Source: a virus
Strand: one strand, 5' to 3'
Length of the DNA stretch: 64,000 nt
Virus record (IMG/VR): IMGVR_UViG_3300021185_003122
Location: 1-64,000 of that record
A program made the position numbers and the translations under genes. The notes beneath the pieces were generated by a model. It was given only the letters and a program-made list of their open reading frames with translations, did not search any database and was not told the DNA's origin. Positions 9,822 to 18,772 of the stretch are shown piece after piece. Within the stretch, counting starts at the first letter, position 1. Every line of letters starts with the position of its first letter.

Positions 9822-11639
9822 TTAAATATTTGTTACTCTACCTTCTATATCAGTATCAGGAAACTTTACTTCGAAAATACTTGGGTCATATGAAGGGTAG
9901 ACTATGTTATCTTTTGTTGCTCCTTTTACATCATAAGCATACTCAGAGTAGTTACCTCCTTGTTTGTTCTCAATAATTACTTTTTTTACTGTCTGTACTC
10001 CTTTTACTCTATCTAGTACTGTAAATAAGGTAGATAGGTTTATAGGTTGGTTGATACTCCAGTTTTCTATTTTAAAGTGATTCTTTAATGCAGTTGTACA
10101 CCCTAGTAGCACATCTCTAGATGAGTAGCTAGGAAGTGTTAATATTTCGAACTTTACACCAATGTTTACTATAAACGCATCTTTTATATCTAAAGCATCA
10201 GTCAGCATCATGTACTGTGATAGGTATGTACTTAAATTATTTTTTAATGTACCGGTAGCATTAATTAACTTACCTGCACTATTGTAAGATAATACATAAA
10301 TTGAAAGTGCTAGTGGATTTTTGTCTAATACACTCCTATCAGAATTATTTGTTAACTCTCTTGTTACAAAAGTTTTAGCTACTGTTCCAAATTGAGGAGG
10401 AAGTGATGCTGCTCTTACAGTAAAATCTTGTAGAGTTACAGCTCTTTTTTGTTCAGAGAATGATCTTAAACTGTTCTGTCTTATTTCTTCAACAGTGTCT
10501 CCGTCTTTACCTCCTGATGCTGCCTCAGGGTTAGTACATGATAAGGTGCTTGAATAGGTTGTATCTGTAGCTGACGGTGTAGATGTAATGGTCGTAATAG
10601 AGTTGGTAGGTACATTTGCCGCAACTCCACCACCTGTAATATACCTTATAGTGAGTGTTGTGTTACTAGGAGACTGACCGTACGTTTTTGTAAATAAAAA
10701 GTTAGAAGGGTCAAAAGATAAATCAAATTTGTTTATTGTATCTGCGTCTCCAAACTTCTTTATATATGTAGGATCAGGTAGAAACTCTTCGTCTCTTGCA
10801 ATTACTACACCTGAGCCGAACTGTAGTTGTAGAACACCTTTAGATGTAAATCTACTTACAAATCTTCTAGGAACACTTTGTAGTTTCATTATACTTGGAA
10901 TAGAACTTTGATCGCTTCCTTCGTTACTCTCTTCCTTAAAAACTGTATCTTGACCTAAAAAAGGAACCTCATACCAAATATTTCCATCACTATCTGTTAC
11001 ATCTAAAACTCTAACAATATCTGTATCCAGTACTTCAATAGTTGAAAATTTTTCAGCTGCTCCGAAATCTTTGCTTGTAGTTTTAATAGTACCCGAGAAT
11101 GCTTTTACTTTCTTAGTTAAGGTATATACTGATGGATTACCGTCTGCTATTTCTGATATCTGTATTGAAGTAGGATCTAAAGAACTACTAAATTTAAAGT
11201 CTACTGTTGAAGAATGAATATAAGTTTGGTTTCCATCGGTTGTAGATGTACTTACTGAGTTGTCACTTAGTTTTAATGCTTGATCAAAATTAGGAGCAAA
11301 AGATGACGAAGTACCTAATGCACTAACTTGTTGAGAGATTTCTAATTCAACCTCTGCAACATTAGTCACTCTTGGTCTATACCCCATCATGTATGCTAAT
11401 GCATATAAGTTAGATGGGTTTTGAGCATGCTGAAGGAAAGATTCTTGAAGTTGAGTGTCTGTATAAAAAGATAAAACGTCTCCTACATAGGAGGCCATTT
11501 CAATAAACATAGCTCCAGGTGATGCTTCGTTAAAGTCGTTGTAGGTGTCGGGAAAGTAGTTTTTAGCAAACTCTACAAGTTGAGTTTTAAAGTCCCCAAA
11601 CTCTCTATTGATATATTTTATGTCTTTTTCGTTAGCCAT
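9822..11639 (-). CDS. 6: Baseplate wedge protein, gp6-like (baseplate J family)
   Basis: The 605-residue protein shows the conserved N-terminus of the T4 gp6 / baseplate J group: FAKNYFPDTYNDFNEASPGA, then EMASYVGDVLSFYTDTQLQE and NPSNLYALAYMMGYRP. The length is close to T4 gp6 (about 660 residues). Family knowledge places it in the ring-forming wedge of the contractile-tail baseplate. It lies 1 base from overlapping the gp25-like gene upstream, the usual order in T4-like phages. The symbol follows T4 naming by analogy. Confidence 0.85.
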   Translation of the reverse strand: MANEKDIKYINREFGDFKTQLVEFAKNYFPDTYNDFNEASPGAMFIEMASYVGDVLSFYTDTQLQESFLQHAQNPSNLYALAYMMGYRPRVTNVAEVELEISQQVSALGTSSSFAPNFDQALKLSDNSVSTSTTDGNQTYIHSSTVDFKFSSSLDPTSIQISEIADGNPSVYTLTKKVKAFSGTIKTTSKDFGAAEKFSTIEVLDTDIVRVLDVTDSDGNIWYEVPFLGQDTVFKEESNEGSDQSSIPSIMKLQSVPRRFVSRFTSKGVLQLQFGSGVVIARDEEFLPDPTYIKKFGDADTINKFDLSFDPSNFLFTKTYGQSPSNTTLTIRYITGGGVAANVPTNSITTITSTPSATDTTYSSTLSCTNPEAASGGKDGDTVEEIRQNSLRSFSEQKRAVTLQDFTVRAASLPPQFGTVAKTFVTRELTNNSDRSVLDKNPLALSIYVLSYNSAGKLINATGTLKNNLSTYLSQYMMLTDALDIKDAFIVNIGVKFEILTLPSYSSRDVLLGCTTALKNHFKIENWSINQPINLSTLFTVLDRVKGVQTVKKVIIENKQGGNYSEYAYDVKGATKDNIVYPSYDPSIFEVKFPDTDIEGRVTNI

Positions 11640-12049
11640 TATTGTTCAAAATTTATTACTACCTCATCGTTTATATTAGTCTGTTTAACTGTATAATTAA
11701 GACTAAACTGAATAACATTTCTATCTGGGTCTGCAGTAGTGTTTATATCAATAGGTTCTATTCTTGGAAAGAATATTTTTAATTCCTGTCTAATAGCTGC
11801 ATCTATTAACCTTAAACTATTAGGTGTAATATTATCAAAAATAAATCTTTTTATTTCTGAACCAAATGTAGGATTAAGATATCTTTCGCCTTTTGCTGTA
11901 AGGAAAAAATCAATCAAATTAGTTTTGATAGCTTCTTTAGAAGTAAAAGTAGATGTAAATACACTATCGCTAGAAAAAGGTAATTTTACTCCTATCGCTT
12001 TTCTAGGTTGTAAATCTAATGGATCTTTTATTTCTACTTTGAATGCCAT
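11639..12049 (-). CDS. 25: Baseplate wedge subunit, gp25-like (GPW/gp25 family)
   Basis: The 136-residue protein has the gp25/gpW signature: an N-terminal segment ending in a threonine-rich turn, LIDFFLTAKGERYLNPTFGS, an FD..T motif, and FPRIEP, which corresponds to the EPR core of the family. The T4 protein is 132 residues, so the length is typical. gp25 joins the wedge core to the tail sheath start. It overlaps the gp6-like start by one base. Confidence 0.88.
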   Translation of the reverse strand: MAFKVEIKDPLDLQPRKAIGVKLPFSSDSVFTSTFTSKEAIKTNLIDFFLTAKGERYLNPTFGSEIKRFIFDNITPNSLRLIDAAIRQELKIFFPRIEPIDINTTADPDRNVIQFSLNYTVKQTNINDEVVINFEQ

Positions 12050-12052
12050 TTA

Positions 12053-12478
12053 TTAAAGTCCTCCTGATCTGTTTTTATCTTTCTTTACTGCAGCATCTAA
12101 TACTTGTTTAGCTTTTGATACAAAGTCAAGTTTAGATATATCTATTCCAGGCATAGGTCCAGAATTCTCTGTCATTCCCATGTTTGATGCCATAGAGGAT
12201 GCAAAATTAGGTTTCTGAACTCCGCTACCTCCAGATATATGTTTAAAATCTTCTCCGGTCATTTCTGACCTTGTTGCTTGCAACATTTCATCTAATGATG
12301 CGCTTTTACCAACAGACCATTTTTTAGGTTGTCCTTTTTCAACAGTCTGGTATACGTCAATAGGTTTAGTAGGAGTAGAAGCATATTTTACTGCTTCGTT
12401 CATTACTTCTTGTAACTCCTCCTTAACTGCTGCCCTTACTTCTTCTCGTATAATTTTTTTTAATAGTTCGAGTTTCAT
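12053..12478 (-). CDS. Small phage protein with IREEV-type amphipathic N-terminus
   Basis: The 141-residue protein starts with a charged helix (LLKKIIREEVRAAVKEELQE) seen at the start of many small marine T4-like phage proteins. The middle is disordered and Gly/Ser/Met-rich, and a lysine-rich tail follows. Its ATG lies 4 bases after a CTATTTAT element at 12483-12490, so the baseplate genes from here may have their own late signal. The function is unknown. Its place between spike and gp25-like genes suggests a baseplate-assembly role. Confidence 0.55.
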   Translation of the reverse strand: MKLELLKKIIREEVRAAVKEELQEVMNEAVKYASTPTKPIDVYQTVEKGQPKKWSVGKSASLDEMLQATRSEMTGEDFKHISGGSGVQKPNFASSMASNMGMTENSGPMPGIDISKLDFVSKAKQVLDAAVKKDKNRSGGL

Positions 12479-12482
12479 ATAT

Positions 12483-12490
12483 ATAAATAG
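12483..12490 (-). promoter_or_regulatory. CTATTTAT start element
   Basis: CTATTTAT lies exactly 4 bases before the ATG at 12478. It is one of six identical octamers with the same spacing and a candidate late promoter or initiation signal. Confidence 0.5.
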
Positions 12491-12495
12491 TTTAG

Positions 12496-13671
12496 TTATG
12501 GAAGTTGATTATCTATTCTAAATTTAATTTCGTCTAATAGTACTTGTGTTGAAGAACTAAAAGATTTTGGACCTCTTAACACCACAATTTCCTCTAAGTT
12601 TTTAGCTACTGCAAAACGCTTTGGAGCTATCGTAGGTGAATCAGGGTCTAGTCTGATTTCTAATTTAAATACTTGTCCAGAAGGTCCTGTATGGAAAAAA
12701 TCTGGGTTAAGCTCGCTATCACCTTCATTAGGTGCAGCAAAAGTATCTAATAAGTCTTTTATTCTATTCTTTATATCTTTATCTAGCTCTGATCCGTCTA
12801 TATTATCTAATAGTTTATTTAATAAGCTTATACTATCATTCTCCTGATCAGTTAACTTTATCCATGGTCCAACTCCTGGTAGTCCATCATCTAAACCTCC
12901 GTCCTTATTTGAAAAGTGATCTTTAGTACAAGACCATCTAAAACCGTTGTATGATATAGTATCATTTACAAAGTACTGTCTTCCGTTAAACCATTTGCCT
13001 TTGTACCTCAAAGCTGAATTATCGTTAGTGTTTCTACTAAGTAGTTTAGGTCCTAGAGTTGAAAATATAAAAGTTTCATCTTCATTTACTATTCCTATCC
13101 TAGTTAACTGTTCCAAAGTAACATTTCCTTCATCTAGTTCTTTTTGTAAAGCTAAATCTGCTTCACAGGATTTAAGAGCATTATTTGATCTCTGCAAGTT
13201 ACGGGTTATCCCCTCCATCGTAATAGCAGGAGTTTCTAATATAATAGTTATAGCTTCTATATCATCACTTATCTGCTTTATAAACTCTTTAACAAGGTGC
13301 ATTATATCTGCAAACTTAGTAGTAACGTTAACAGGTATACCGAACCCAGGAGGAACAGATTGAGGGATAGGTAAAGATAGTATAATTTTAAGTGCTCTTT
13401 TTAATCCCTTAACTGGTCTTTTTAATTTTCTAGGTAACCTTTTTATCCTTGATAGTCTTTTATCAATGCTAGCTAGTTTGTTATCTAAACTATCTTTTTT
13501 AGATCTTAACCTTTTTAACTCTTTTTCAGATGGACACCCTTCTCTATTTAGTAAGTTAGTAATCTCTGTTGCTCTGTCCAAAGCATGAGATGTAACTTTA
13601 CCTTGAAGTTTACCCACTAATCTTGCGATAGTGCCTGATAGTTTGCTTTCTGGGATATTTACGTAAGGCAT
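12496..13671 (-). CDS. Baseplate-region protein with chitin-binding-type insert
   Basis: This 391-residue protein has a long, very basic helical segment at about residues 55-95 (SIDKRLSRIKRLPRKLKRPV), then a Pro-rich loop. Near residues 220-275 a small module reads YKGKWFNGRQYFVNDTISYN ... WSC ... VGPWIKL. That is the pattern of type 3/CBM5-12-like carbohydrate-binding modules found in phage tail proteins. It overlaps the start of the spike gene's stop by one base. It may be a hub-peripheral or tail-tip protein that binds glycans. The exact T4 counterpart is unclear. Confidence 0.55.
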   Translation of the reverse strand: MPYVNIPESKLSGTIARLVGKLQGKVTSHALDRATEITNLLNREGCPSEKELKRLRSKKDSLDNKLASIDKRLSRIKRLPRKLKRPVKGLKRALKIILSLPIPQSVPPGFGIPVNVTTKFADIMHLVKEFIKQISDDIEAITIILETPAITMEGITRNLQRSNNALKSCEADLALQKELDEGNVTLEQLTRIGIVNEDETFIFSTLGPKLLSRNTNDNSALRYKGKWFNGRQYFVNDTISYNGFRWSCTKDHFSNKDGGLDDGLPGVGPWIKLTDQENDSISLLNKLLDNIDGSELDKDIKNRIKDLLDTFAAPNEGDSELNPDFFHTGPSGQVFKLEIRLDPDSPTIAPKRFAVAKNLEEIVVLRGPKSFSSSTQVLLDEIKFRIDNQLP

Positions 13672-14834
13672 TATTCAGTGTATACTTTTCTTGATAAATT
13701 TAGTTTTAACTTCTGTCTCAATACTTTTAAAGTAGGAAATATAGCTGCTGATGATGCTATTATTTTTGCTACTGCTGCAGGTGGTGCTGGTGGGAGTGTT
13801 GCTAAAGTCTTAACTAATGATTCAAATTGAGATAAATGATCATCAAGCCAGTCTATAGTAGTTTGCCCCAGTAGGACAGGTTCGTCTTCTTTGAATCCCA
13901 TTTCTCCTAAATATATTCTTTTAGCATCTAGACCTACGTATTTATCTGCATCTATTCCTACTTCTGCGGCATTGATTCCTATCTGTTCTTTAGCTGATAT
14001 AAGTAAGCTTTCGTCTTTTGCGTTAAAAATTAATCGACCAGAGTTTATTATTACTTGATTACCTTTGAATTGATCAGCATCTTTTGGTTCGCTTTCTAAA
14101 GCTTTTCGTCTTGTGTTAGCTATATCGAGTTCTATAGTATGATCTGAGGTTAAATAGATTGATGAAGGATCTTCATTTATATCTTCAAGTACTGTATCTA
14201 ATCCATCTTTCGTTTCAACTTGGCCATTTCTTAATATAGTAAAAGGTTTACCGTTATTAGAACCATCAGATATTTCATTAGATTCAAACTTTGTTCCTCC
14301 TAACCTTATAGAACTGCCATATCTGCTCTCAATCAATACATCTCCAGGAAACATTTGTAAATTATTTACTGCTGCCTGCTCTTCAAAGTCTTTTCCTAAA
14401 TCTGCACTTCCTTCTCCATCTTGTTGAGTATCTGGGTATGCATTATGATGGGTGTGGTTCCATAATGGTAGAATATCGATCCAGTAAATTTTATTAGAAG
14501 TAGCCCCAAAGTCTCTGTAATCCGATGAAGGTCCTGTTATAATAAGGACCATTTCATTTATAAGAGGTAGTCTTTTTATAAACGTTGTACCGCAGTAAGC
14601 AAATTTTTTGACTGCATCATCTGACTGATCAGATGCTGTATCGGCTTCTACATATTCTACACCGTAAAGTGCTTGACTTTTACCCTTCTCATCAAATAGT
14701 GGATGAAAAGCATCAACGACAACGTCGGTAACTCTCCCAAAAGTTATTGGAGATTGAGCACCAGATGTTTTAGTCCCTGCTTGACTACTTCTAGATGTTG
14801 AAAGTCTTGAACCTAAATTATAGTTCGTTGCCAT
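13671..14834 (-). CDS. Baseplate hub/central spike protein (gp5/VgrG-like)
   Basis: The 387-residue protein has an OB-fold-like N-terminal half (ITFGRVTDVVVDAFHPLFDE, then VLIITGPSS and WIDILPLWNH). After that comes a repetitive beta-helix-like stretch near residues 255-310 (INSGRLIFNAKDESLLISAK ... IGINAAEVGIDADKYVGLDA). This arrangement is typical of gp5/gpV/VgrG spikes of contractile tails. There is no lysozyme insert as in T4 gp5. The C-terminal 70 residues form a hydrophobic, Ala/Pro-rich helical end. It precedes the wedge genes as in T4-like phages. Confidence 0.65.
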   Translation of the reverse strand: MATNYNLGSRLSTSRSSQAGTKTSGAQSPITFGRVTDVVVDAFHPLFDEKGKSQALYGVEYVEADTASDQSDDAVKKFAYCGTTFIKRLPLINEMVLIITGPSSDYRDFGATSNKIYWIDILPLWNHTHHNAYPDTQQDGEGSADLGKDFEEQAAVNNLQMFPGDVLIESRYGSSIRLGGTKFESNEISDGSNNGKPFTILRNGQVETKDGLDTVLEDINEDPSSIYLTSDHTIELDIANTRRKALESEPKDADQFKGNQVIINSGRLIFNAKDESLLISAKEQIGINAAEVGIDADKYVGLDAKRIYLGEMGFKEDEPVLLGQTTIDWLDDHLSQFESLVKTLATLPPAPPAAVAKIIASSAAIFPTLKVLRQKLKLNLSRKVYTE

Positions 14835-15195
14835 CTTCTTCTGTTTGCTCTGTTTCTTTGCTTTCTAGCTCTTTATCTAATTCTTCTTGTTCCTCTAAAA
14901 GATCCTGAAGGTCTGAGAAATCAAACTCTCCTCCATCTCCTTTAGCTTGTGCTATCTCTATACGTTGTATTACCGTCGCTAACTTAATTAAATGTTCATC
15001 ATTTTTTACACCTATCTCCATATACTCTTTAATCATAGGTACAATAAGAGTTGCGTCGCCAATATTCTCAATTAAAGGTTTAAGTTCTCCTATAAGAGCT
15101 TTTACTTGACCTTTTGTTTCTTTTGAGTTGTCGTAAATTTCACCGAAAAGATCAGATAATGTTTTTCCTAAAAATATTTCTTTATCTAAACTCAT
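14818..15195 (-). CDS. Acidic phage protein with C-terminal coiled coil
   Basis: The 125-residue protein begins MSLDKEIFLGKTLSDLFGEI and ends in a highly acidic helix (LQDLLEEQEELDKELESKET). It overlaps the spike gene by 17 bases. I recognise similar short acidic proteins next to hub genes in marine T4-like phages but cannot name a function. A chaperone or hub-assembly role is possible. Confidence 0.5.
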   Translation of the reverse strand: MSLDKEIFLGKTLSDLFGEIYDNSKETKGQVKALIGELKPLIENIGDATLIVPMIKEYMEIGVKNDEHLIKLATVIQRIEIAQAKGDGGEFDFSDLQDLLEEQEELDKELESKETEQTEEDGNEL

Positions 15196-15218
15196 AATAA
15201 TAGTTTATTATAAATAGA

Positions 15219-15923
15219 CTAAAGGAATTCTTTTGTTAAGTATCCGTTATCATAGTAGAATTGATACTTCTCTTTAAAGTTTTCTTTGAGTTTAGTAACT
15301 ACTCTTGTTAATTGAGGAGTTTCACAATCTGTCATTTCTCTTATGTATATGTAAAGAGCTTTCTTTTTAAATATTTCAAGATCATGTCTTGTCTTAAAAA
15401 TAGTGAGTGTAGCGTCAGCTATTTTTCTTTCTGATTCTTTTATGAATATTTCATCTAACACTTCGTAAACCTCTTCTACCCAGTTATCAATAAATTTACT
15501 AAGGGGTATTCCTGATGAACTATCTAAATTTAAAGATTCTTCATATGATTCTTCTATGTCTGAGAAAGAACCTATCTGTTTAAGCTTCTTATAATTTTTA
15601 TTATTGTAGTTTATCAACCAGCGTTTAACGATAGTACCAAAATAAGAATATGCTTTTGCACCATTAGTAGGGTCAAACTTCATTATCTTTTCTTCTAATA
15701 GAACTGATACTAGTTCGTGTTTTAAATCTTCTATCTGTTCAACATCTGTATAATAAAACTTAAAAGTATGTATTATATTTTCTGCTAGTTTATAAAAGGG
15801 GAGGTAAATATGATCAGTGAATACTTTATTTCTGTACTCCTGATCTGTAGATGTGTTATATTTTACTATATACTCTTCTGTCTCTTTTGTAAAGTAATTA
15901 GCTTTCGCTCTCTTTCTTGCCAT
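15219..15923 (-). CDS. 55: Sigma-70-like late transcription factor (gp55-like)
   Basis: The 234-residue protein resembles phage late sigma factors in length and in its region-2-like core: YLPFYKLAENIIHTFKFYYT, DLKHELVSVLLEEK, KFDPTNGAKAYSYFGTIVKR and WLINYNNK, spanning residues about 41-112. Family knowledge says gp55 directs host RNA polymerase to late promoters together with the sliding clamp. No region 4 is visible, as in T4 gp55. It sits directly upstream of the tail operon, which would be its target. Assignment rests on motif pattern only, so a divergent sigma-like factor is the safer wording. Confidence 0.6.
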   Translation of the reverse strand: MARKRAKANYFTKETEEYIVKYNTSTDQEYRNKVFTDHIYLPFYKLAENIIHTFKFYYTDVEQIEDLKHELVSVLLEEKIMKFDPTNGAKAYSYFGTIVKRWLINYNNKNYKKLKQIGSFSDIEESYEESLNLDSSSGIPLSKFIDNWVEEVYEVLDEIFIKESERKIADATLTIFKTRHDLEIFKKKALYIYIREMTDCETPQLTRVVTKLKENFKEKYQFYYDNGYLTKEFL

Positions 15924-16218
15924 AATTTTCGGGGAGCATGTATCGGTTTAGCTCATCTTGTACGTATTTCATTTGTTCAAAAAAATAACCGACCTCATCA
16001 TCCGATTGAAAAACCCCTTTTTCATCAAGACTTTTTAGGTGCTTTTGACCTTCTCCTACCGCTGTAGATATATTCTGTAGATACTGTGTCTGGTCTCTTA
16101 CAACATCCTCATACTTTTCGTTTTTCAACAGTAGGTTACGAATAATATAAAGTAATAAAATTAAAAAGGCAACTAATACACCAACTATTATGTTATAAAG
16201 TGTGAAAATATCTGACAT
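15898..16218 (-). CDS. Small membrane-anchored protein with helical tail
   Basis: The 106-residue protein has one strong N-terminal transmembrane helix (residues 8-29, IIVGVLVAFLILLLYII) followed by about 75 charged helical residues. It overlaps the sigma-like gene by 26 bases and follows the HD-domain gene by 2 bases. The topology suggests an inner-membrane protein with a cytoplasmic or periplasmic coiled tail. The function is unknown. Confidence 0.6.
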   Translation of the reverse strand: MSDIFTLYNIIVGVLVAFLILLLYIIRNLLLKNEKYEDVVRDQTQYLQNISTAVGEGQKHLKSLDEKGVFQSDDEVGYFFEQMKYVQDELNRYMLPENYGKKESES

Positions 16219-16220
16219 TA

Positions 16221-16955
16221 TTATAAATTTTTAAGCATTTTACTAAGGCCTTCTGAAGAGTTTACTCTTTTCCCTGTAGATGCTGCTGTTTTTTTAGCTT
16301 TAGGTGTAGAGCTTCCTCCGTTTCTTTTCCACATATCGTATTCAACTTTAGAGGCTAAGAAGTCTGCACTGTGGAGTACTGATATGATAGATGTTTTTTG
16401 CCTAGACGTTTCAACATGACTGAAGAAGTAAGCTTCGTTTGCTTTATCAAATACTCCATCATGACATCTTATAGCTAAAAATTCTTTTTGACTAACCTTG
16501 ATACCGAATTTCTGTAAAATAAATAAAGAACGGTCTGGGATTAACATAAAATCTAAATCTGGATTAAATGTATACATCTCTGATAGCTTATCTTGTCTCC
16601 ATTTATCAGTCTGAGGTATATAGTTTGGTTGTTCACCGTCTCCGAGTTTACCTAGATCGTGAAATAATGCGGCAAATACAAGCTCTTCTACGGTGTAATC
16701 TATTGTTCCACCCATCTCTTGATATAACCTAGATTGTTTTACCGCATATTCCACTACTCTATTGACATGATCGACATAACCTCCTGCAAAAGCACTATGA
16801 TACCAAGACTTACCACTAGCAGGAGCCATTACGTAAATTTCTTCCATATGAGACATCATATCTTTAATGGAATCTTTACGGTCACCTATGTAAGTGTCCA
16901 CAATCTTAAGATGTTTTTCGTAGTTTTTTTGTATTTGTTCTGCCGATAATGACAT
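16221..16955 (-). CDS. HD-domain metal-dependent phosphohydrolase
   Basis: The 244-residue protein carries an HD-domain signature: H53 or H63 in YHSAFAGGYVDHVNRV, the HD doublet at 99-100 in FAALFHDLGKLG, H166/D167 in RCHDGVF and a distal D in HSADFLASK. Such proteins hydrolyse nucleotides or second messengers. Related genes are common in T4-like marine phages beside tail genes. The C-terminal 40 residues are Lys/Ser-rich and probably disordered. The substrate cannot be told from sequence. Confidence 0.75.
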   Translation of the reverse strand: MSLSAEQIQKNYEKHLKIVDTYIGDRKDSIKDMMSHMEEIYVMAPASGKSWYHSAFAGGYVDHVNRVVEYAVKQSRLYQEMGGTIDYTVEELVFAALFHDLGKLGDGEQPNYIPQTDKWRQDKLSEMYTFNPDLDFMLIPDRSLFILQKFGIKVSQKEFLAIRCHDGVFDKANEAYFFSHVETSRQKTSIISVLHSADFLASKVEYDMWKRNGGSSTPKAKKTAASTGKRVNSSEGLSKMLKNL

Positions 16956-16965
16956 ATTAGATTAA

Positions 16966-17050
16966 TTTTATAGTTTATATTATATACTTTTATATTTATC
17001 TATATATATTTATATACTTATATATATATTTTTAATATATAAATTAAGAT
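16966..17050. other. Almost pure A+T spacer upstream of the HD gene
   Basis: The spacer between two minus-strand genes is built almost entirely from TATA and ATATTT runs. Several TATATTTA-like boxes occur on the minus strand, but none has GTTG at the usual distance. It may contain a weak promoter for the HD/sigma operon or be an easily melted segment. Confidence 0.3.
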
Positions 17051-17074
17051 AATGATTTTTTTTCAAAGAATCAA

Positions 17075-17674
17075 CTATTCTACAATAAATTTTGCAAAAA
17101 TCTCTCTTCCTTTAGTTTCCATACCTGCTTCCCACCAAACTGTAGCTTTAATTTGTATAGTATCACCTTTCATTTCGGGAGGAAATGGTCCTAAAATACG
17201 TTTTCCTGATACTCTTGCTTCGGAATACTTAGATAAAAGAATTCTATCTGACTGAACTATAGGAAGTTCATCATTTTGAAACTCCCATGTAGTGTCTGTA
17301 TCAAAAGTAGCTTGGACGACCGGGGATCCATTGTACCAATAGTCTTCGTTAGTAGTAGCAGCATCAACCAGTATACTAAACCTAGGGTAATACTGTCCGT
17401 TCCAATTTAAACTAACATGGTAAAAGCCATTTTCATCTTGTTTTTGTGAAAATACTAAAGAAGCACTACAATCTCCCGAATAACAAGTAGGAGCAGTAGT
17501 AAATTCTTCCTTAGAACAAGAAGTAAGCATAAATGATATAAGAAGTAGTAAAAGAAAGAACAAACTAACATTAGTTACCTCACCATCTTCTTTATATGCT
17601 CTAAAAATACTGATAGTTACTAGAACTACTGGGAAAAATATCGCAAAAGCGAGTAAAAAGTGTAATAAATACAT
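17075..17674 (-). CDS. Predicted lipoprotein with two N-terminal membrane segments
   Basis: The 199-residue protein starts with a transmembrane helix (residues 4-25). A second hydrophobic stretch ends in a lipobox LTSC (Cys53), followed by SKEEF, which resembles the Bacteroidota surface-lipoprotein export signal (Lys plus acidic residues). The remainder is a beta-rich domain with WYNGSP and WWEAG motifs. No internal ATG restores an ordinary short signal peptide, so the two-helix start appears real. It is transcribed from its own promoter at 17693-17724. It may be displayed on the cell surface during infection. Confidence 0.6.
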   Translation of the reverse strand: MYLLHFLLAFAIFFPVVLVTISIFRAYKEDGEVTNVSLFFLLLLLISFMLTSCSKEEFTTAPTCYSGDCSASLVFSQKQDENGFYHVSLNWNGQYYPRFSILVDAATTNEDYWYNGSPVVQATFDTDTTWEFQNDELPIVQSDRILLSKYSEARVSGKRILGPFPPEMKGDTIQIKATVWWEAGMETKGREIFAKFIVE

Positions 17675-17692
17675 AACCTTAATTTTTATACT

Positions 17693-17724
17693 TAAATATA
17701 AGAAAAATAACTCAGTCAGGCAAC
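17693..17724 (-). promoter_or_regulatory. Promoter, GTTG-N20-TATATTTA
   Basis: Box TATATTTA is at 17693-17700 and GTTG at 17721-17724. The leader ends AAGGTTATG. It drives the 17075-17674 gene. Confidence 0.7.
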
Positions 17725-17728
17725 TATT

Positions 17729-18169
17729 TTAGTACCTTTCTTCGTTTATTTTTTGTACAGCAGCAATAGCTTGAGTAGGATGCATGTAAAACCCCTCTCT
17801 ATTCTTACTTACTCTAAATTCTTTAAGGTATTCATGAGTTTTTTTCTCTAAATCATGTGCTTCGGTACATTCTACTGACCATTCTAGGTTCCATTTTTCA
17901 ATTACACCTGTAGCAGAGTTAATTTCCTTAATCCTCTGCTGTGGAGACGTAGTAGTAAAACCTATTTTAACTATTCCTGGCATAGATGGGTTAGTAAGTA
18001 CGTAAACAAACTCTCCCCAAGTAGAAGAATATTCATCTAAACGTTCATTCATACCATTTAACCTCCATTGACAGTCATCTGCCATGGTAAGGTTACCTCT
18101 TTCAAGATAAACCTCTTTTCTTGTTCGCATTTCTGCTATTTCTGCCTTTAGCTCCGATATTAGACTCAT
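17729..18169 (-). CDS. T5orf172-type GIY-YIG superfamily protein
   Basis: The 146-residue protein has an N-terminal helix of about 45 residues. A T5orf172-like domain follows, with FVYVLTNPSMPGIVKIGFTT, then QQRIKEIN and a conserved glutamate helix. This group belongs to the GIY-YIG nuclease superfamily and is common in phages and in DNA-modification operons. The tyrosine and KIG motifs are present, so it may be active as a nuclease. It has its own promoter upstream. Confidence 0.7.
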   Translation of the reverse strand: MSLISELKAEIAEMRTRKEVYLERGNLTMADDCQWRLNGMNERLDEYSSTWGEFVYVLTNPSMPGIVKIGFTTTSPQQRIKEINSATGVIEKWNLEWSVECTEAHDLEKKTHEYLKEFRVSKNREGFYMHPTQAIAAVQKINEERY

Positions 18170-18188
18170 AACCTTAATTTTTATACTA

Positions 18189-18220
18189 TAAATATACGAA
18201 TAATATCTCGGGGAGGCAAA
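18189..18220 (-). promoter_or_regulatory. Promoter, TTTG-N20-TATATTTA
   Basis: Box TATATTTA is at 18189-18196 and TTTG at 18217-18220 in the standard register. The leader ends AAGGTTATG of the gene at 18169. Confidence 0.65.
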
Positions 18221-18225
18221 GGTTT

Positions 18226-18278
18226 TTTATTAAAAGCGTTAGCTCGCCGCGCGAAACGCGCAAGCAGCACCGCGATTT
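18226..18278 (-). terminator. GC-rich hairpin region after the 18281-18712 gene
   Basis: In an otherwise AT-rich region this spacer reads, on the minus strand, a GCGCG-TTT-CGCGC hairpin followed by GCGAGCTAACGC and CTTTTAATAAAAAA. It begins a few bases after the stop codon, so it probably ends that transcript before the next promoter at 18189-18220. Confidence 0.45.
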
Positions 18279-18280
18279 TA

Positions 18281-18712
18281 CTATATAATAGTCTTAAAAC
18301 TTCTTTTAGAAAGTAAATCTATGTATCTCTTTATAACAGCACACTTCTCATACTCTTCAAGTTTCTCATAATAGACTCTTAAGTGATCTAAACAGTAATC
18401 AACATCCTTCCTATCGAAAGACTCTCCTACCTTGTATATACTATCGAAGTTTGTAGAATTAATTCGTGTTAGATAAGAGTATAGCTTATTGTAGTATTTG
18501 TACTTAGTAAGGTTTCTTATCTTCTTATAGGGACCTGGATACTGCTTTAGGTACATCATATCCATCATCTGGTAGTTCTCTATGCCTCTGAGTACCATAC
18601 CCATAAGAACAAAAGGGTTATTGAGGGCATCCTCCATGCCGTGTTCCTTGTAGACTTGCTCGTCACCTTGCTCAAATATACTAAATAGAGTATTAGGGTC
18701 TATTGATTGCAT
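18281..18712 (-). CDS. Phage protein with C-terminal UVR-like helix
   Basis: The 143-residue mostly helical protein ends in YYEKLEEYEKCAVIKRYIDL. That matches the short helical UvrB/UvrC-like interaction motif (EYEKCA.IK) found in several phage proteins of unknown role. Its ATG lies 4 bases after a CTATTTAT element, and it is divergent from the plus-strand island starting at 18810. The function is unknown. Confidence 0.55.
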   Translation of the reverse strand: MQSIDPNTLFSIFEQGDEQVYKEHGMEDALNNPFVLMGMVLRGIENYQMMDMMYLKQYPGPYKKIRNLTKYKYYNKLYSYLTRINSTNFDSIYKVGESFDRKDVDYCLDHLRVYYEKLEEYEKCAVIKRYIDLLSKRSFKTII

Positions 18713-18716
18713 GATA

Positions 18717-18724
18717 ATAAATAG
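18717..18724 (-). promoter_or_regulatory. CTATTTAT start element
   Basis: The octamer lies exactly 4 bases before the ATG at 18712, as at five other genes. Confidence 0.5.
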
Positions 18725-18772
18725 GTGTTTCTATATAGCGAAATTTTTTCTCGGAAATTTTCCCGGTATTTC